Below are positions 7,158-13,419 of a stretch of 13,419 nt of DNA, piece after piece. Origin of the DNA: an uncultured Eisenbergiella sp. (GTDB lineage: Bacteria; Bacillota; Clostridia; Lachnospirales; Lachnospiraceae); assembly GCA_910585455.1 (NCBI GenBank), contig CAJUEL010000074.1, forward strand, positions 1 to 13,419. Reading direction: 5' to 3'. How positions within the stretch are numbered: the first letter of the stretch is position 1; every line of letters starts with the position of its first letter. Below the pieces are notes generated by a model that saw nothing but the letters and a program-made list of their open reading frames with translations, did not search any database and was not told the origin of the DNA. Made by a program: the position numbers and the translations under genes.

Positions 7158-7182
7158 GCCCCTGCGGGTTGACCGCAGGGGC
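7158..7182. terminator. Perfect 10-bp hairpin between convergent genes
   Basis: GCCCCTGCGG (7158-7167) and CCGCAGGGGC (7173-7182) pair perfectly around a 5-nt loop, beginning at the base after the DUF3800 stop codon (TGA 7155-7157). Neither strand has a T-run after the stem, so it is not a textbook intrinsic terminator. Its place between two convergent genes still makes a transcript-end or stability role likely for both. Confidence 0.55.
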
Positions 7183-7198
7183 AGATCAGATATCATAT

Positions 7199-9052
7199 TC
7201 AGGTATAGTATTTCGCCTGCGCCCGCCACATCCTGGCGTAGAGCCCCTCCCGGGCAAGCAGCGCTTCATGGCTGCCCCGCTCAGCGATTTGTCCCTTTTC
7301 GAAAACGATGATATCGTCGCAGAACCTGCAGCTGCTCATCCGGTGGGAAATGTAGACGCTGGTCTTGCCCTCCACCATCCGGTCGAAGCGCTCATAGACC
7401 TCACTCTCTGCGATCGGATCCAGCGCTGCCGTGGGCTCGTCCAGAATCACGATCGGCGCGTCCTTGTAAAGCGCCCGGGCGAGGGCGAGCTTCTGCGCTT
7501 CGCCGCCGCTGATCTCCAGACCATCCCCCATATTTTTATACAGGAGCGTATCCAGTCCCGCGGGCATGCCACGCACCAGCTCTTCCGCTCCCGCCTGCCG
7601 CAGCGATTTCTGCAATTTTCCCTCGTCCCGGGCTGCGCCCGCGGCGACATTCTCCCACACCGGAAAAGCGAAAAGCTTAAAATCCTGAAATACCACGCCA
7701 AAGAGGCTGCGGTACTGTTCCTCATCGTATTTGCGGATGTCCACGCCGTTTAGTGTGATGCGCCCCTTTGTGGGCTCATAGAGCCTGCAAAGAAGCTTGA
7801 TGAAGGTGGTTTTTCCCGCGCCGTTTTGCCCCACAAGGGCCAGCTTGTGCTTCATATCGATTTTACAGTTGACATCCGAAAGCACCGGCTCGCTGCTGCC
7901 GGGATAGCAAAAGCTCACATGCTCAAAGGCGATTTCGTACTCGCCGTCGGTGCGCTTCTCCACGGGAATGGAGCCGGTGGCATGCCTGTCTGGGGTATCC
8001 AGAAATGTCAGAAAATCCGTCATATAAGTACAGATTTCCCGGATTTTCACGTTGCCCTCGATCAGCGAGGCACAGGCGCTTCCGAACTGGTTAAGCGCTC
8101 CAACATATTTGGTGAACGCTCCTATCGTGACCGCTCCGGTCGCCGCCTTGCACACGACAAACAGATAGGAAAAGAGGGTGAAGACGCTGCTTACGGACAG
8201 ATTTCCCATGCGTTCCGCACAGCCTGTACAGTGCATGCCCGTATAATAATCCCGCACTTTATCCGTTTCCTTTGCGACATTTTTCTGCAGCATCTCCTGC
8301 ATGTTAAAAACCCGCACCACCTTTCCCGCCTTATAGTTCATGAACACCTGCTCTCTTAAATAGCCAAGCTTCTGCTCCATTCTGGCGTGGTCATCAAAAT
8401 AACGCTTCCTTTTTCTGGTAAAATAATCCGTAGTCTGCAGGGAAAAAACGAACATGCCTGCCAGCACACACCCGAACATGACAAAGGAAACGCCGGGGGA
8501 AGAAAAAAACCGGAACACCCCTGTTTTTGTGGAAGGCGCTTTGAAACAGAGGGAAAACACGAGGGCGACCGAAGCGAGTATGCTCAGAATCGACAGCAGC
8601 ATTTCCCGATACCAGTACAGCACCACGCCCAGACTGCCGTACATATCCGCAGTCTGCTCCAGAAACGTGATCCGTTCCGCCGTTTCCGCCTGCTCCATCG
8701 TTTCATAGTCCAGCGAAAGCCCCTTTTGGCGCAGCCACACATAAAAGATAAGCCACAGCTTCGTGCTGACCTTTGAAAACCAGCTCCGCATCATGAGCCT
8801 GCCCGTCCGCAGCGCAAATCCAAGCCCGATCATGCTGCCCGCCCAGACAAAAGCATGTGTAAAGCGCCTCTCCAGCAGCGCATCGATGAGCAGCGCCGAT
8901 AAAAACAGGTTTCCGTATATTTCCCCCAGCCGCAGGCAGATATCAAACAAATATCCCGGAAGAACGGTGGAATCCTCCTGATGCACCATTTTTAACAGGC
9001 GGAAGCCCTTTTTGTGATCCAGAAGTATATTTTTCCATTTATTTTCGCGCAC
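7199..9052 (-). CDS. ABC exporter half-transporter (TMD-NBD), second subunit
   Basis: A 617-aa membrane protein with an N-terminal transmembrane domain (about 1-330) fused to a C-terminal ATPase. The ATPase shows Walker A GQNGAGKTT (about 408-416), Q-loop VVFQDF (Gln456), signature ISGGEAQ (about 514-520), Walker B VILDEP with catalytic Glu539, and switch His570 in YISHRMSS. The start is placed at GTG (9050-9052): AGGAGGG at 9061-9067 is 8 nt upstream, whereas the in-frame ATG at 9103 lies 65 nt inside the preceding gene and lacks such a site. The 14-nt overlap with that gene indicates translational coupling, and the pair should form a heterodimeric exporter. Both subunits keep the catalytic Glu and His, so both sites look active. 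A CxxC motif (HCTGC, about 274-278) lies in the membrane domain. Substrate unknown; lipid, peptide or drug export are all possible. Confidence 0.9.
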   Translation of the reverse strand: MRENKWKNILLDHKKGFRLLKMVHQEDSTVLPGYLFDICLRLGEIYGNLFLSALLIDALLERRFTHAFVWAGSMIGLGFALRTGRLMMRSWFSKVSTKLWLIFYVWLRQKGLSLDYETMEQAETAERITFLEQTADMYGSLGVVLYWYREMLLSILSILASVALVFSLCFKAPSTKTGVFRFFSSPGVSFVMFGCVLAGMFVFSLQTTDYFTRKRKRYFDDHARMEQKLGYLREQVFMNYKAGKVVRVFNMQEMLQKNVAKETDKVRDYYTGMHCTGCAERMGNLSVSSVFTLFSYLFVVCKAATGAVTIGAFTKYVGALNQFGSACASLIEGNVKIREICTYMTDFLTFLDTPDRHATGSIPVEKRTDGEYEIAFEHVSFCYPGSSEPVLSDVNCKIDMKHKLALVGQNGAGKTTFIKLLCRLYEPTKGRITLNGVDIRKYDEEQYRSLFGVVFQDFKLFAFPVWENVAAGAARDEGKLQKSLRQAGAEELVRGMPAGLDTLLYKNMGDGLEISGGEAQKLALARALYKDAPIVILDEPTAALDPIAESEVYERFDRMVEGKTSVYISHRMSSCRFCDDIIVFEKGQIAERGSHEALLAREGLYARMWRAQAKYYT

Positions 9053-10892
9053 TCTCTTTGCCCTCCTGATAATACTTTGCCTGTGTCTCAAACAGCTTCG
9101 CATAAGCGCCCTGCTTTTTCATCAGCTCTTCGTGGGCGCCTTCCTCTATGATGCGCCCATTTTCCAGAAAAATAATCCTGTCGCAAAAGCGTGTGGAGCT
9201 CAATCTGTGGGAAATAAAAATGCCGGTCTTATCCTGCAGCATGGACTCGTACTTTTCATACAGCATACTTTCCGCCAGCGGATCCAGCGCGGCGGTGGGC
9301 TCGTCCAGAATCACCACCGGCGCATTTTTATATAGCGCCCGCGCCAGCATCAGCTTCTGCATTTCACCGCCGGAAAAGGTGATTCCCTGCGGATCCAGAT
9401 CCTGATTCATCATGGTCTTTTCTTTTTGGGGAAGGGCATTTACGCGTTCTGCAAGCCCCGCCCTGCGCAGGCACTCCCATAGCCAGGCCGTATCTGTGCC
9501 GCCCTCTTCCGCGCAGGATACGTTATCCTCAAGAGGAAAGGAAAAGGCGAACACATCCTGAAATACCACCGCAAATTCCGCAAAGCAGGTCTCTTTGGAA
9601 ACCGCCTGCAGATCCTGTCCGTCCAGCAGCACCCTGCCCGTATCCGGACGATACAGACCGCAGATCAGCTTGACCAGCGTGGTCTTGCCCGCGCCGTTTA
9701 ACCCCACCAGTGCCAGCTTTTCTCCGGGACGGACTGTGAGATTGATATTCTGTATCGTGTCTTCCCCATTTCCCTCATACCGAAAGCTCACCTGCTCCAG
9801 CCGAATCTCCCGCGCCATCGACGTGCCCTGCTTTTCCGGAAGGCGCTGCATTTTTTCCTCCTGGATTCCTTCGTTTAAAAAATCCCGGTAATGATTCATC
9901 ACGCCGTCATTTAAGAGCACCCCCTGAAGGGCGGTGAACACATTGGTCATCCAGTCCCCAAAGCCCGCCGTAGTGCCCACATAAAGCAAAAAGAGGGAAA
10001 GAGAGATTTCTCCCAGCGCCATCTGCCAGATCAGGTAGCTGTAAATCAACAAGTCCCGCACGAGGGAAAGCGCCTTTTCGACGATTTCCGCCTGCACAAA
10101 GCTTCTCCTTTCCCGGACCCGCACCTTTACAAAACGGTCAATGGCTCTGTGAAACGCTCCCAACAGCCATTCGCCCATGTGGTACATCCGGATGTCCTTG
10201 CCGTTTGCAGCCGAAATGGTTTCCCTGCGCAGATACATCAGGGATTCCCAGTTTTGCTCATTTTCATGAAACATCCCAAAGCTTTTCTTTTTTGCCCGGA
10301 CGTTACATGCAATCGACGGTACGGTCTGGGCGATCAGCAAAAGCAAAAGCAACGGATGACTTTTTCCGATGATCACCGAATAGATGATCAAGCCGCCCAG
10401 ATTGACCAGAGCGGTCAGGAAGGAATCCAGATAGCATTCGATTCCCTGCTCCGCCCCCGCGTAGAGGTTGTTGGCCGCCGCGTACAAAAGCTTTTGTCCC
10501 CGGGCGCTCTCCAGAAACTGTCCGTCCACCTCCAGACATTTTTTAGAAAAATCGTTTCCCAGACCGATGCGCAGCAAAAAGATTTCCTGGTGCTTTTTCT
10601 CCGATAAATAGCCCTCTGACAACCGGACCGCCTGCAAAAGCCCGGCATAGCCCAGCGTGGCAAGCAGGATTTTTCCTGTGCCCATCCGCCCCGTCAGGCA
10701 TGCCGCCACCACGCTGGGCAGCGCCATCATCAGAAAGGGCAGCAAAACGCCCGTCAGGACATACCCTGTACAGAGCGGAATGCTCTTTTTTCCCCGATCG
10801 CGGATGAGAAGGGAAAATGCGTAATGCAGATTTGAAATGGTTGTTTTCAATGTTGATACCTCCCTGTCATAATACCATTGTGCCTGCGACAT
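9039..10892 (-). CDS. ABC exporter half-transporter (TMD-NBD), first subunit
   Basis: A 617-aa half-transporter. Hydrophobic segments at about 40-65, 76-90, 155-178, 180-197 and 277-310 form the membrane domain. The ATPase has Walker A GLNGAGKTT (about 397-405), Q-loop VVFQDV (Gln445), signature FSGGEMQ (about 506-512), Walker B VVILDEP (Glu531) and His562 in FISHRLSS. It is the first gene of the exporter operon, and its C-terminal codons overlap the start of the second subunit. Two starts are possible: ATG at 10890-10892 with AGGA 7 nt upstream, or TTG at 10848-10850 with a stronger GGGAGGT 7 nt upstream, which would shorten the protein by 14 residues; the 14 extra residues (MSQAQWYYDREVST) show no obvious signal. 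The family is common in Firmicutes; the substrate cannot be predicted. Confidence 0.88.
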   Translation of the reverse strand: MSQAQWYYDREVSTLKTTISNLHYAFSLLIRDRGKKSIPLCTGYVLTGVLLPFLMMALPSVVAACLTGRMGTGKILLATLGYAGLLQAVRLSEGYLSEKKHQEIFLLRIGLGNDFSKKCLEVDGQFLESARGQKLLYAAANNLYAGAEQGIECYLDSFLTALVNLGGLIIYSVIIGKSHPLLLLLLIAQTVPSIACNVRAKKKSFGMFHENEQNWESLMYLRRETISAANGKDIRMYHMGEWLLGAFHRAIDRFVKVRVRERRSFVQAEIVEKALSLVRDLLIYSYLIWQMALGEISLSLFLLYVGTTAGFGDWMTNVFTALQGVLLNDGVMNHYRDFLNEGIQEEKMQRLPEKQGTSMAREIRLEQVSFRYEGNGEDTIQNINLTVRPGEKLALVGLNGAGKTTLVKLICGLYRPDTGRVLLDGQDLQAVSKETCFAEFAVVFQDVFAFSFPLEDNVSCAEEGGTDTAWLWECLRRAGLAERVNALPQKEKTMMNQDLDPQGITFSGGEMQKLMLARALYKNAPVVILDEPTAALDPLAESMLYEKYESMLQDKTGIFISHRLSSTRFCDRIIFLENGRIIEEGAHEELMKKQGAYAKLFETQAKYYQEGKESARK

Positions 10893-10932
10893 AAAAATTT
10901 CCTGCTATATTCCGCCGCTTTCCTGTAAGTAC

Positions 10933-10938
10933 AGTATA
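10933..10938 (-). promoter_or_regulatory. Candidate -10 element for the exporter operon
   Basis: TATACT on the minus strand, about 41 nt upstream of the first exporter ATG. No good -35 hexamer is found at 16-18 bp spacing, so transcription may need an activator. The direct repeats at 10968-10999 lie upstream, roughly -42 to -73 relative to the inferred transcription start. Confidence 0.45.
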
Positions 10939-10967
10939 AAACAGAAATTCTCCCTGCGGATGCCTTC

Positions 10968-10999
10968 TGCACGAAATGTTTATTTTTTTGCACGAATTG
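10968..10999. repeat. Pair of 11-bp direct repeats, possible operator
   Basis: TGCACGAAATG (10968-10978) and TGCACGAATTG (10989-10999) differ at one base and are 21 bp apart, about two turns of the helix, so they would present the same face of DNA. They lie in the shared control region between the divergent exporter and HTH-ATPase operons. Repeats of this kind usually bind a regulator dimer; which regulator is not known. Confidence 0.5.
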
Positions 11000-11037
11000 C
11001 ACATGGTTTACAATTTACTATTAAGATTTCCCCAACT

Positions 11038-11072
11038 CTACCGTTGGTAGGTGTTCATTTTAGCCATTGGCT
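11038..11072. repeat. Two related inverted repeats before the HTH-ATPase gene, possible autoregulatory operator
   Basis: CTACC-GTT-GGTAG (11038-11050) and AGCC-ATT-GGCT (11062-11072) share the core RCCRTTGGY (11040-11048 and 11063-11071), 23 bp apart. The second copy ends just before the -10 box at 11074. The position suits a repressor site, and the XRE domain encoded directly downstream is the natural candidate to bind it. Confidence 0.45.
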
Positions 11073-11073
11073 G

Positions 11074-11079
11074 TATAAT
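11074..11079 (+). promoter_or_regulatory. Consensus -10 box for the HTH-ATPase operon
   Basis: TATAAT at 11074-11079, 24 nt upstream of the ATG at 11104. The -35 position (about 11051-11056, GTGTTC) matches consensus poorly and is flanked by the inverted repeats at 11038-11072, which points to regulated transcription. GAGG (11093-11096) is the ribosome binding site, 7 nt before the ATG. Confidence 0.6.
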
Positions 11080-11103
11080 ATCGTTAGAAAGCGAGGTTTT
11101 TAT

Positions 11104-12180
11104 ATGGATCAAAAAAGAATAGGCAGTTTTATTGCTGCCCGAAGAAAAGACAACGGTCTGACACAAAGCCAACTGGCCGAAAAACTGGGAATAACAGACA
11201 AGGCAGTTTCAAAATGGGAAACGGGAAAATCAATGCCGGATCTGTCTCTGTTTGGTCCGCTGTGTGATTTACTCCACATTACTTTGAACGAATTGCTTTC
11301 AGGTGAATTCATATCCGACGAAAACCTGAAAGAGAAATCCAATCAGATACTGCTTGAAATTGTCACAAGCTGGCTTGGCAAAGATCAATGGGAGAATAAA
11401 ACAGATACCCAGGTTCCAACCGTCCTGAAGATAAAAAACATCAGAAAGCTATATGAAACTGAAAACACCGTAACCGAAGCCATTAAAGATGTCAGCTTTG
11501 AAATCACCAAAGGGAGCTTTGTAGGTATCATGGGGGCATCAGGGTCAGGAAAAACCACATTGCTGAATATGATTGCAACAATAGATAAGGCTACCAGCGG
11601 GCAGATAGAAATTGATGGGTATGACATTGCAGAGTTGTCTGAAAATGATCTGGCATCTTTCCGCCGGGAACATTTAGGATTTGTCTTTCAGGAATACAAT
11701 TTATTAGACACTTTGACGGTCTATGAGAATATCGCATTGGCATTAACAATTAAGCAGATACCAAAAGAAACCGTAAAACATACGATTCTTGATTTGGCTG
11801 ACAAATTCGGGATATCTCAAATCCTGAATAAGTTTCCCTATGAGATATCGGGCGGCCAGCGACAAAGATGTGCCTGTGTAAGAGCGATTGCGGCAAACCC
11901 CAGCCTTATTCTTGCAGACGAGCCGACCGGAGCGCTGGATAGCCGCTCCGCAGCACAATTATTGGAAACATTCGTCATGCTCTGCCAAAAGTACACTGCT
12001 ACCATTTTAATGGTAACACACGATGCCTTATCCGCAAGTTACTGTGATAAAATTCTGTTTATGCAGGATGGTGAGATCAAAACTTCCCTGGAACGTAAGC
12101 ACGAGAGCAAGCAGGAGTTTTTCACCAGAATTTTAGATACTATTGCAAAAATAACAGGAGGCGTTCCCTATGTATCTTAA
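11104..12180 (+). CDS. XRE-type HTH regulator fused to a MacB/BceA-type ABC ATPase
   Basis: A 358-aa fusion. Residues about 5-63 are an XRE/Cro-type helix-turn-helix (GLTQSQLAEKLGITDKAVSK, then WETGKSMPDL), a DNA-binding domain. A linker of about 40 residues leads to a complete ABC ATPase (about 106-330): Walker A GASGSGKTT (144-152), Q-loop FVFQEYN (Gln196), signature ISGGQRQR (248-255), Walker B LILADEP (Glu273) and switch His306 in MVTHD. The ATPase type is that of BceA/MacB, which work with FtsX-like permeases in export or antibiotic-peptide defence. The start is the ATG at 11104 with GAGG 7 nt upstream; the longer reading from 10960 crosses the promoter and repeats and is rejected. It overlaps the permease gene by 11 nt. 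One polypeptide could sense transporter state and control the operon; this is inference. Confidence 0.9.
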   Translation: MDQKRIGSFIAARRKDNGLTQSQLAEKLGITDKAVSKWETGKSMPDLSLFGPLCDLLHITLNELLSGEFISDENLKEKSNQILLEIVTSWLGKDQWENKTDTQVPTVLKIKNIRKLYETENTVTEAIKDVSFEITKGSFVGIMGASGSGKTTLLNMIATIDKATSGQIEIDGYDIAELSENDLASFRREHLGFVFQEYNLLDTLTVYENIALALTIKQIPKETVKHTILDLADKFGISQILNKFPYEISGGQRQRCACVRAIAANPSLILADEPTGALDSRSAAQLLETFVMLCQKYTATILMVTHDALSASYCDKILFMQDGEIKTSLERKHESKQEFFTRILDTIAKITGGVPYVS

Positions 12181-13419
12181 ATTGGCAATCCGAAATGCGA
12201 AAAGTTCCATGCCTGACTATCTCCTGTATATTTCATCAATGGTTATGCTCACTTCCATTATTTTCTTTTCAAACTGTATCGCGGCCTGGGGGAATATGCA
12301 GGCGGGCTTTCAGACAATGGCCTTACCTTTGCTGATTGTGATGATCATGGCAGTTCTGGTAAACTACATCAATCATTTTATCATCAGACAGCGGGCAAAA
12401 GAATTTGCCACTTACATGCTGCTCGGAATGGAAAAAGACAAGCTGTCATGGGTATTTTTGTGCGAATTATCCATAATAGGACTGGTATGCTTTCTCCTTG
12501 GCGTTGCTTTAGGAATTGGGATTTTTACCATTTTCTGCCATATATTATTGCAAGAAACCGGAAGTCACTCCATACTCCAAATTGTATTGAAAAGTGTTCT
12601 GCAAACACTTGCTTATTTTTGCTTAGTAGAAGTTTTGTCAATATTTTTTATGAAACGAACAATATATAAATTACAGATCGTGCAGCTCATGCGGGAAAAA
12701 CAACGCAATCAGCCGCTGGGGGCAGGTAAGAAGTCTTTTTGGGGATGGATGCTTATGATCAGCTTTTTTTGCTATCTGGCATTGCTGTCTGGCATTTCCT
12801 TTATGCCCGATGAGATAATGTCTGTCTCTATCTCCCTTATTTCACTGCCAATGTCAGTATGCGTTTTCTCATTCTATAAATGGCTGTATGCTTTTATCGC
12901 ACATTTACGTCTGTCACAGGCAGATGCTTTATATCAGGGCAATCGGCTATATCAGATTGCTGAAATAACAAGTGGCTCAAAGACCAGCGCAAATGTAAAT
13001 ACCATTTTCTGCATCTGCTTTATTTTTTCAGCAGCCGCCTTTGTATTTGGAACATTTCTGCTGAACCCCAACATTCATATTTTTGAAAAAAAGGAACAGC
13101 AATGGATGGGATTCTTACAGATCAGTATTTGCATTATTTTTATGATTATCTATTTCTCAGTCCTCTCTTTATTGCAGATTATTGATTCCAAAAGGGAGAA
13201 CAGAAATATACGCTTACTGTTTCACATGGGGAAAAATCGTTCCGATCTAAAAAAATTAATTTGTATGCAGATGCTTATAAAGCTGTTCATGCCAATACTA
13301 ATGTCTTTTATTATACTTTGGACAGCTACACCATTTGTCAATTATAAGCTAAACTCTATATTGCCCATACGCAATCACCTGTTTAAAGCTATCGGCGGTT
13401 TTATGGTTTGCTTCTTTGT
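12170..13419 (+). CDS. BceB/FtsX-like ABC permease (partial, C-terminus outside window)
   Basis: An open frame that begins at ATG 12170 and runs past the right edge without a stop; 416 codons are visible. It begins MYLKLAIRNAKSSMPDYLLY, a typical N-terminus for FtsX-like permeases of bacitracin-type exporters. Hydrophobic segments occur near residues 17-37, 50-70, 99-125, 142-160, 193-215, 218-240, 280-300, 317-340 and 374-390. The cytoplasmic segment RQRAKEFATYMLLGMEKDKL after the second segment is characteristic of the family. AGGAGG (12156-12161) lies 8 nt upstream, and the start overlaps the ATPase gene by 11 nt, so the two proteins should form one transporter. Comparable permeases usually exceed 600 residues, so roughly a third is missing. 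Likely substrate class is peptide antibiotics or lipid-linked targets, by family only. Confidence 0.88.
   Translation, partial: MYLKLAIRNAKSSMPDYLLYISSMVMLTSIIFFSNCIAAWGNMQAGFQTMALPLLIVMIMAVLVNYINHFIIRQRAKEFATYMLLGMEKDKLSWVFLCELSIIGLVCFLLGVALGIGIFTIFCHILLQETGSHSILQIVLKSVLQTLAYFCLVEVLSIFFMKRTIYKLQIVQLMREKQRNQPLGAGKKSFWGWMLMISFFCYLALLSGISFMPDEIMSVSISLISLPMSVCVFSFYKWLYAFIAHLRLSQADALYQGNRLYQIAEITSGSKTSANVNTIFCICFIFSAAAFVFGTFLLNPNIHIFEKKEQQWMGFLQISICIIFMIIYFSVLSLLQIIDSKRENRNIRLLFHMGKNRSDLKKLICMQMLIKLFMPILMSFIILWTATPFVNYKLNSILPIRNHLFKAIGGFMVCFF

Noticed and set aside
6343..7182. A two-gene toxin-antitoxin interpretation of the DUF3800 cassette
   Set aside because: No second small open frame with a ribosome binding site is present; only an RNA partner remains possible, and that is kept as a finding rather than a call.
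7111..7753. Plus-strand open frames over the end of the DUF3800 gene and the exporter ATPase domain
   Set aside because: They are shadows opposite the exporter gene without translation signals or family resemblance.
10960..11103. Upstream extension of the HTH-ATPase reading frame by 48 codons
   Set aside because: It would include both operator-like repeats and the -10 box as coding sequence; the ATG at 11104 has its own ribosome binding site and gives the normal N-terminus for an XRE domain.
12448..12669. Plus-strand open frame of 73 codons within the permease region
   Set aside because: It is out of frame inside the long permease frame starting at 12170, which has the ribosome binding site and membrane segments.
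1..13419. CRISPR arrays, tRNA or rRNA genes, insertion sequences
   Set aside because: No regularly spaced repeats, no cloverleaf or rRNA-like segments, and no transposase or terminal inverted repeats were recognised on either strand.

Overview
The window looks like a chromosomal segment of a low-to-moderate GC Firmicute of the class Clostridia, most likely a Lachnospiraceae-type gut anaerobe. Signs are strong AGGAGG-type ribosome binding sites, sigma-A promoters with 17-bp spacers, tight operons, and the families present (topoisomerase IV pair, YtrB/BcrA-type and Bce-type ABC systems, lipoproteins with an acidic linker). This placement is inference from gene content, not a database match.

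Layout from left to right. (1) 1-440, minus strand: the N-terminal 146 residues of an ABC-2-type ATPase that runs off the left edge. (2) 627-1718, minus: two adjacent small secreted lipoprotein genes behind a clear promoter (1753-1781), closed by a terminator-like hairpin (481-514). (3) 1951-6140, minus: a two-gene type II topoisomerase operon, parE then parC, with a near-consensus promoter at 6255-6283 and a terminator at 1851-1891. (4) 6308-7182, plus: a single A/T-richer gene for a DUF3800 protein, with its own promoter (TTGACT-17-TATACT), a structured leader ending in an intrinsic-terminator-like hairpin just before the ribosome binding site, and a 10-bp perfect hairpin directly after its stop codon. 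(5) 7199-10892, minus: two half-size ABC exporters of identical length (617 aa), overlapping by 14 nt with a GTG start for the second, so probably one heterodimeric exporter. (6) 11104-13419, plus: an XRE-type DNA-binding domain fused to a MacB/BceA-type ABC ATPase, overlapping by 11 nt a BceB/FtsX-type permease that runs off the right edge.

How the parts work together. parE and parC make the chromosome-decatenating topoisomerase. The two divergent ABC units at 7199-13419 share a 211-bp control region with two different repeat families, which suggests separate regulation. The HTH-ATPase fusion suggests that the transporter ATPase carries its own transcription factor in place of a separate sensor system. 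The DUF3800 gene and its leader form a self-contained RNA-plus-protein cassette inserted between house-keeping and transport genes.

The two items most worth a second look are the structured leader RNA of the DUF3800 gene and the HTH-ABC ATPase fusion. No rRNA, tRNA, CRISPR array or insertion sequence was recognised.
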